Below are positions 47,418-51,348 of a stretch of DNA of 51,348 nt, in pieces. The stretch is from a virus. The stretch is from IMG/VR virus record IMGVR_UViG_3300037247_001029, positions 1 through 51,348 of that record, one strand, 5' to 3'. Every line of letters begins with the position of its first letter. The first letter of the stretch is position 1. Made by a program: the position numbers and the translations under genes. The notes beneath the pieces are model-generated. The model did no database searches and was not told where the DNA came from. It worked only from the letters and a program-made list of their open reading frames with translations.

Positions 47418-48169
47418 TCACCGTCGTCATCCCGGTCGGCCCCGACCCCATCTACCGCAAGTACCTCAATGAGGCCATCCTCAGCGTGCGGGCCCAGACC
47501 CACATGCCGGATGAAATCTTGCTTATCGACGACCAAGCCGGGCTTGATTACAAAACGCTGCCGGAGATATTCGCTCCGTGGGACATTGGCAGAGACCATC
47601 CTGAGCCGCCTAGCATGGAATGCTATACCTTAGATTCTCCGGGGCGCCAGCTGGCCCTTCGGGTCTGGCAGACGCCATGGCTTTCGGGCGTTGCCCACAG
47701 CTTCAACTTTGGAGTCGCGCTGGCCGCCAACGATCTCGTCTTTATGATGGGCTCAGACGACCGCCTCGAGCCCCACTGCCTAGAGGATTGCGTGGCCGCC
47801 TATGAGGCCAGCGGAAAGCGGCCCGGCTACTACTGGGTGGACGTACAGTACAGCGACGGCCCGCAGCAGGCGCTAGCATGCAACGCCGCCATGGTTCACA
47901 AGGCGATGTGGCGCTCGTCGGGCGGGTTCCCGGTCGAATCCGCGGTGGGGCCCTGCGACACCATGCTGCTGTCCATCCTGTTGGCTCATCCCGAGGCGGG
48001 GACTTTGATTCATGTAAAGTCAGCCACGCCACCCTACTGGTACCGGCGGCATGACCAGACGTACTCACGGATCCGCGGGTCCAAGTTCGGGGGCGTGCAT
48101 GGACCAATCAGGAGCAAGGTGACGGAGCTATGGCAGAAGCCGACGTGGACCGAGAGCCCGACCGGGTGA
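47414..48169 (+). CDS. GT2-family glycosyltransferase
   Basis: The protein has 251 residues; ATG 47414 overlaps the previous stop. MITVVIPVGPDPIYRKYLNE, the acidic LIDDQAG, the DXD-like MMGSDDRLE and the late RRHDQTYS match a GT-A inverting transferase. It closely resembles the middle and last GT2 domains of the giant enzyme in style, so the three may share an origin. Confidence 0.85.
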   Translation: MITVVIPVGPDPIYRKYLNEAILSVRAQTHMPDEILLIDDQAGLDYKTLPEIFAPWDIGRDHPEPPSMECYTLDSPGRQLALRVWQTPWLSGVAHSFNFGVALAANDLVFMMGSDDRLEPHCLEDCVAAYEASGKRPGYYWVDVQYSDGPQQALACNAAMVHKAMWRSSGGFPVESAVGPCDTMLLSILLAHPEAGTLIHVKSATPPYWYRRHDQTYSRIRGSKFGGVHGPIRSKVTELWQKPTWTESPTG

Positions 48170-48447
48170 CAATGCTGCCGGTGCCGGATTGGCCCGATGA
48201 CTACATGGACCTATTCGGCCCCGACGATGCCAGCCTTCGGACTGAACATCTACCCGAGGAGGTCGTGCGGACACCGTTCGTCTTAGCCATCTGGTCCGAA
48301 ACGAGTGAAGACGATCCACGCCGGGGCGGTTGCCAGGCGCAACTGAGTTTCGGTGATAGGCGGAACCCGACGGACCTGACTGTCGATGAGATCGAATACA
48401 TCGAGGCAGTCTTGAGGATGTTCGTACGGAAGGTGAGACGGACATGA
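48130..48447 (+). CDS. Hypothetical acidic protein, 105 aa
   Basis: ATG 48130 follows GGTGACGGAG and overlaps the previous gene by 40 nt. No motif is clear; a helical end (LTVDEIEYIEAVLRMFVRKV) is seen. It may be an adaptor in the glycan cluster. Confidence 0.5.
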   Translation: MAEADVDREPDRVTMLPVPDWPDDYMDLFGPDDASLRTEHLPEEVVRTPFVLAIWSETSEDDPRRGGCQAQLSFGDRRNPTDLTVDEIEYIEAVLRMFVRKVRRT

Positions 48448-48463
48448 CCGAACAGGGGGCGTG

Positions 48464-48691
48464 ATGAGTGACGACCGCGCGGTGGGCGACGAATTCTTGG
48501 AGGAACTGCGCGCGGCTATTCCAAATCCCTTCGACGGGTTCGCGTGCGGGCGGTGTGACCACCTATCACAACGGCATGCGGGCCACACTGGCCCATGTGC
48601 CGATTGTTGGGTGGCTCTGGCTGACTATATATGCCCCCACTTCATCATGCGCGAAGACGATAGGGCAACCGTTGAGGCGATTCAGATATGA
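48464..48691 (+). CDS. Cys/His-rich small protein, 75 aa
   Basis: ATG 48464 (or GTG 48461) follows GGGGG. ACGRCDHLSQRHAGHTGPCA, then DC and CPHF form a likely zinc knuckle. Its stop overlaps the next gene. Confidence 0.6.
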   Translation: MSDDRAVGDEFLEELRAAIPNPFDGFACGRCDHLSQRHAGHTGPCADCWVALADYICPHFIMREDDRATVEAIQI

Positions 48692-49812
48692 CCACCGACA
48701 TGGACAACAGGCCCATCGGTATGGATGACCGGCCCCTGGGGCTGATCGGCGGCCACCAGGGCATGGCGGTCGAACGGTATCTCGATAACGGACACTACAC
48801 CATCAAGAAGAGGGCCCTGCATGAGCGCGACACCCAACACGCGGACATGCAGGGCGTGGACCTCTACGGCCTCAATCTCACCGCCATTCACAACGAGGCC
48901 GCCATGCTGGACGCCATGACGGACAGCGGGTACACGCCGGACCTGTTGGATATCGACGAGGACGTGATGTGGCAGTCCGACGTGGGCGTCCACGAGCCTC
49001 CCCAGGACATGGAGGCCTGGCGGCGGAACTGCGTCCGCATGCTGGCGACCATCCGCGCCCACGGCCTCCGGCACGGCGACCTACGGGGGACCAACGTGAT
49101 CACCCGCGCCGATCGGCCCTGGGTGATCGACTGGCAGGACTCCCACTTCATCGGCGACGTGGCCCCGCAGAAGTCGCCATATTCGGACTCGAATCTGTTG
49201 ATGCAGCACATCGAGGGCACGGTGGGACCCAACGGCCAGTTCGACACCCCACGGGTCGCCCGGCGGTGGCGTTGTGTGCTGGACAGCCTGGGCGCGACGA
49301 CCAACCTCACGCTGCCGCTGTCGGGCAAAACGTTCGTGGACCTTGGCTGCTTTCAGGGCGACTTTTGCGCGCTAGCTGCCTCGGAAGACATGGCTGTTCT
49401 TGGCGTTGACCGTGGGGGATTTAGAACCGGGGAGGATAGTGTCGACATTGCCCGTCGTCTGTGGGAGGGGTTCCCACTTGGGGGCGTCCGTTTCATCAAG
49501 AGCGACATTCTCGACGTGCATCGTCTATACAGCCGAGACGTGGTCATCATGTTCTCGACGTGGTCCTATATCGTCAAGGACTACGGCTACCACAAGGCGG
49601 TTAATCTACTTACCGAAATCATTGGCCAGGCGGGTGTCTTCTTCTTCGAAAATCAACTGTCAGGTGATGGCCCTGGTCCCGAGTTCCTCAGGACAGACCA
49701 GGACATCGAGGGTATGCTCTTAGGCGCTGGCGCGAAGCAGGTCAAGCCCATTGCCACCTTCCCCGTGACGGGGCGCCCCGCCAGCCGGACTGTGTGGAGG
49801 GTGGAGGGATGA
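48688..49812 (+). CDS. Kinase-like domain fused to SAM methyltransferase
   Basis: The protein has 374 residues. Residues about 30-185 resemble a small APH/Kdo-kinase-like fold: MLATIRAHGLRHGDLRGTNV and WVIDWQDSHF are the catalytic HxDxxxxN and metal DxD-like motifs. Residues about 200-374 are a class I methyltransferase (TFVDLGCFQGDFCALAASED, MFSTWSYIVKDYG). Coupling a sugar kinase to a methyltransferase recalls enzymes that cap O-antigen chains by phosphorylation and methylation. It probably acts in glycan termination. Confidence 0.75.
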   Translation: MTTDMDNRPIGMDDRPLGLIGGHQGMAVERYLDNGHYTIKKRALHERDTQHADMQGVDLYGLNLTAIHNEAAMLDAMTDSGYTPDLLDIDEDVMWQSDVGVHEPPQDMEAWRRNCVRMLATIRAHGLRHGDLRGTNVITRADRPWVIDWQDSHFIGDVAPQKSPYSDSNLLMQHIEGTVGPNGQFDTPRVARRWRCVLDSLGATTNLTLPLSGKTFVDLGCFQGDFCALAASEDMAVLGVDRGGFRTGEDSVDIARRLWEGFPLGGVRFIKSDILDVHRLYSRDVVIMFSTWSYIVKDYGYHKAVNLLTEIIGQAGVFFFENQLSGDGPGPEFLRTDQDIEGMLLGAGAKQVKPIATFPVTGRPASRTVWRVEG

Positions 49813-50381
49813 ACGAGTACCTCAAGGCGGCGTACGGGTTGGCCTCGTCCAGGCAGATGTGCTGCCGCGCCGACCTGGACCTGCTCACTGAGGCCATCGG
49901 CACACTCCCACCGAACCCCGTCGTGGTCCAACTCGGCGCCGGCTCCGGCACGATGGGCTTGGCCGTCATGGCCGCCCGCGACCACATCACGCTGTGGTCG
50001 TACGACATCGACCCCCAGGCGTTGGCGTGGGAGTGGGAGGTGTTCAAGAACGCCAAGATCGACTTCGACCATGGGCGCAGGTATCGGTCCCGTCTTACGG
50101 ATTCGACGCTCGGCGGTAAGGGCTGGCTATGGGGCGCCGTAGACCTGGTGATCGTGGACGCCGACCACAGCTTCGACAGCGTAATCGCGGACGTGTACGC
50201 TTGGCGCGACCATTGCGGCCTCATGTTCGTCCATGACTACGACGGCAGGACGGCGCCGCAGCATTACCCCGGAGTGCGTCAGGCGTGCGACGCGATGTGG
50301 GGCGAGACGCCGCCGCTCTACAAGGCGGGCTGGTCGGCGGTCTTCAAGGGCCACGCCGACGAGAGGAAGGAGACTGAATGA
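49809..50381 (+). CDS. Class I SAM methyltransferase
   Basis: The protein has 190 residues; ATG 49809 overlaps the previous TGA. VVVQLGAGSGTMGLAVMAAR is motif I, LWSYDID motif II, and DLVIVDADHSFDSVIADVYA, then WRDHCGLMFVHDY matches the Methyltransf_24 type that acts on sugars or small molecules. It is the third methyltransferase domain of the island. Confidence 0.8.
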   Translation: MNEYLKAAYGLASSRQMCCRADLDLLTEAIGTLPPNPVVVQLGAGSGTMGLAVMAARDHITLWSYDIDPQALAWEWEVFKNAKIDFDHGRRYRSRLTDSTLGGKGWLWGAVDLVIVDADHSFDSVIADVYAWRDHCGLMFVHDYDGRTAPQHYPGVRQACDAMWGETPPLYKAGWSAVFKGHADERKETE

Positions 50382-50566
50382 CAACCAAAGATGTTTGTCA
50401 GAAGTGTGAGGGATGCGGACAGGTGGCTAACACCGAAGAACAGGAACCCTGGACGGCATGGCTGGCAATGCCTCTTGGGAGCAGCATGGCCGTAGTGATG
50501 GGGATGGTGCGGCCTATCCCGTGTCCGGAGTGCAAAGGAACACCGACGGAGAGCCTGAATGGATGA
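50378..50566 (+). CDS. Zinc-ribbon micro-protein, 62 aa
   Basis: ATG 50378 overlaps the previous stop. CQKCEGCGQV and CPECKGTP give a DnaJ-like CxxC pair, separated by a short hydrophobic segment (WLAMPLGSSMAVVMGMV). The stop overlaps the next ATG. Confidence 0.6.
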   Translation: MTTKDVCQKCEGCGQVANTEEQEPWTAWLAMPLGSSMAVVMGMVRPIPCPECKGTPTESLNG

Positions 50567-50822
50567 ATGGCCCCCGATGACTCTAGTCGACAGTGTGCTA
50601 GGAGCGATCCGCACCGAGATGGAACTGTTGACAGATTGGCACCGGCGCTCATGCGTTTCGGTGCCGTGGTGCCGGTGGCTCCGAGACCAACGCCGCATGA
50701 AGATCATGACAGCGATCGTCAAGGGGATGCCACCGTGTGATGACACCGGCTGGTGGTGCGTGGTGGTCCGCGACTGGAGCAGGGCGCGGCGACTTCTTCG
50801 GTCGGATCATCGCCGTGGATGA
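50559..50822 (+). CDS. Hypothetical protein, 87 aa
   Basis: ATG 50559 (or ATG 50577) follows GGAGAG. The protein is rich in Trp, Cys and Arg (CVSVPWCRWLRDQRRMKIMT). Its end overlaps the proposed GTG of the glycosyltransferase by 8 nt. It is supported by context only. Confidence 0.45.
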   Translation: MDEWPPMTLVDSVLGAIRTEMELLTDWHRRSCVSVPWCRWLRDQRRMKIMTAIVKGMPPCDDTGWWCVVVRDWSRARRLLRSDHRRG

Positions 50823-51348
50823 CTGGCCGCCCGTCATCGCCACGATCTTCACCTACCGGCGCCTTGAACTGGCGTTGGAGACGATCAAGTCGGTCCGTGA
50901 ACGGGTCGACTACCCCAACATCGGCTTCCACATCGCCGACGATGGCAGTGGTCCCGACTACGTCAGGCGGCTGTTGGACGAGATCGGCCCAAGCTACTCG
51001 GTCGAACACACCGATGCCAACCAGGAAGGTGTGGGGCGATCGATGAACCTAGGGATGAGAGGGGCCTTGGCCCGCGCCGACTACTGGCTCCATCTCGAGG
51101 ACGACTGGGTCCTGCCGGGCACCCTGGACCTGCGGCCCTGCGTCCAGGTGATGGCCGAGGACGAGACGGTCGGGATGGTCCGCCTGGGGCGTCTGTCGGC
51201 GGGGCTGGAGGCCGTATCGTGTGCCGGGGCGGGTAAGCTATGGTGGCGGCTCAAAAAGGGCGCAGACACCTACGTGTTCAGCGGCAACGCCGCCCTGCGC
51301 CACCGCCGGTTCTACGAGGCCTACGGCAACTACAAAGTCGGTCTCCGA
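50815..51348 (+). CDS. GT2 glycosyltransferase, N-terminal part (gene crosses the contig join)
   Basis: GTG 50815 is preferred because it overlaps the upstream stop and begins DDWPPVIATIFTYRRLELAL, a usual GT2 first strand; ATG 50740 would add 25 unusual residues. The GT-A core shows IADDGSGPDYVRRLL, NLGMRGALARADYWLHLEDD (DXD-like) and VGMVRLGRL. It continues at position 1 and ends at 340, giving about 248 residues. It is probably the last step before the cohesin-like protein gene. Confidence 0.8.
   Translation, partial: MDDWPPVIATIFTYRRLELALETIKSVRERVDYPNIGFHIADDGSGPDYVRRLLDEIGPSYSVEHTDANQEGVGRSMNLGMRGALARADYWLHLEDDWVLPGTLDLRPCVQVMAEDETVGMVRLGRLSAGLEAVSCAGAGKLWWRLKKGADTYVFSGNAALRHRRFYEAYGNYKVGLR
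51222..51348. repeat. Terminal direct repeat, right copy
   Basis: Identical to bases 1-127. The reading frame of the glycosyltransferase gene passes through it into the left copy without interruption, supporting circular closure of the 51,221-bp unique sequence. Confidence 0.95.

Noticed and set aside
1-51348. CRISPR array or defence island
   Set aside because: No regularly spaced repeats of suitable length and no Cas or known defence proteins were seen; the direct repeats found are short and promoter- or origin-associated.

Overview
The window is a complete, circularly permuted tailed-phage genome rather than a piece of a bacterial chromosome. The last 127 bases (51222-51348) repeat the first 127 exactly, so the unique sequence is 51,221 bp and closes into a circle; a glycosyltransferase gene runs across the join. 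The DNA is GC-rich, genes are packed with ATGA/GTGA/TGATG overlaps and strong AGGAGG ribosome sites, and several sigma70-like promoters (TTGACA/TATAAT) are visible, which points to a bacterial host. The short tape measure, the ReqiPepy6 gp37-like tail protein, the portal-MuF fusion and the HK97 gp10-like protein point to a long-tailed siphovirus. The host is not shown by the sequence. A cohesin/dockerin-like secreted protein resembles ones I associate with Chloroflexota and archaea; this is a weak hint only. I see no integrase, no DNA polymerase and no recognisable endolysin.

Layout. (1) 33.7-45.4 kb, rightward: terminase small and large subunits, zinc-knuckle small proteins, portal fused to a MuF head-morphogenesis domain that carries an intein, a beta-propeller protein, an HK97 gp10-like protein, a tRNA-like element, a capsid protease/scaffold and the major capsid protein. 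(2) 45.5-51.2 kb, continuing through 0-5.4 kb: a glycan-modification island with a nucleotide-sugar dehydratase/epimerase, a radical SAM enzyme, GT2 enzymes, a kinase-methyltransferase fusion, two further methyltransferases and a giant GT4-GT2-GT2 protein, plus a secreted cohesin/dockerin protein, a LuxR-type regulator and one opposite-strand C1q-like protein. (3) 5.4-17.0 kb, rightward: connector and tail genes, including a tail tube protein with a beta-propeller, frameshifted tail assembly chaperones, a tape measure and distal tail proteins. (4) 17.1-21.5 kb, leftward: small membrane proteins, a TOPRIM protein and small regulators (XRE, RHH). (5) 21.58-21.71 kb: a divergent control region with overlapping promoters and direct repeats. 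(6) 21.7-33.7 kb, rightward: early genes, namely an XRE regulator, ASCH proteins, an annealing protein, a winged-helix initiator containing an iteron-like candidate origin, a DnaC-like loader, RuvC, RyR, DUF5131, a LexA-type HTH, a MazG-like protein, many CxxC proteins and a ParB-methyltransferase.

How the genes fit together. Replication appears to borrow the host polymerase, with phage-encoded initiator, loader, annealing protein and resolvase. The glycan island sits directly behind the capsid gene and probably decorates the virion or alters the host surface. The most unusual feature is in the portal-MuF gene: a 315-residue intein whose DNA also encodes, on the opposite strand and in codon register, a 269-residue Vsr/EDxHD-like homing endonuclease with its own ribosome-binding site and a possible promoter. 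It would be a selfish element with splicing on one strand and homing on the other. Other notable features are ATT and CTG start codons, a tRNA-like element with a very small D-loop, and beta-propellers attached to two tail proteins.
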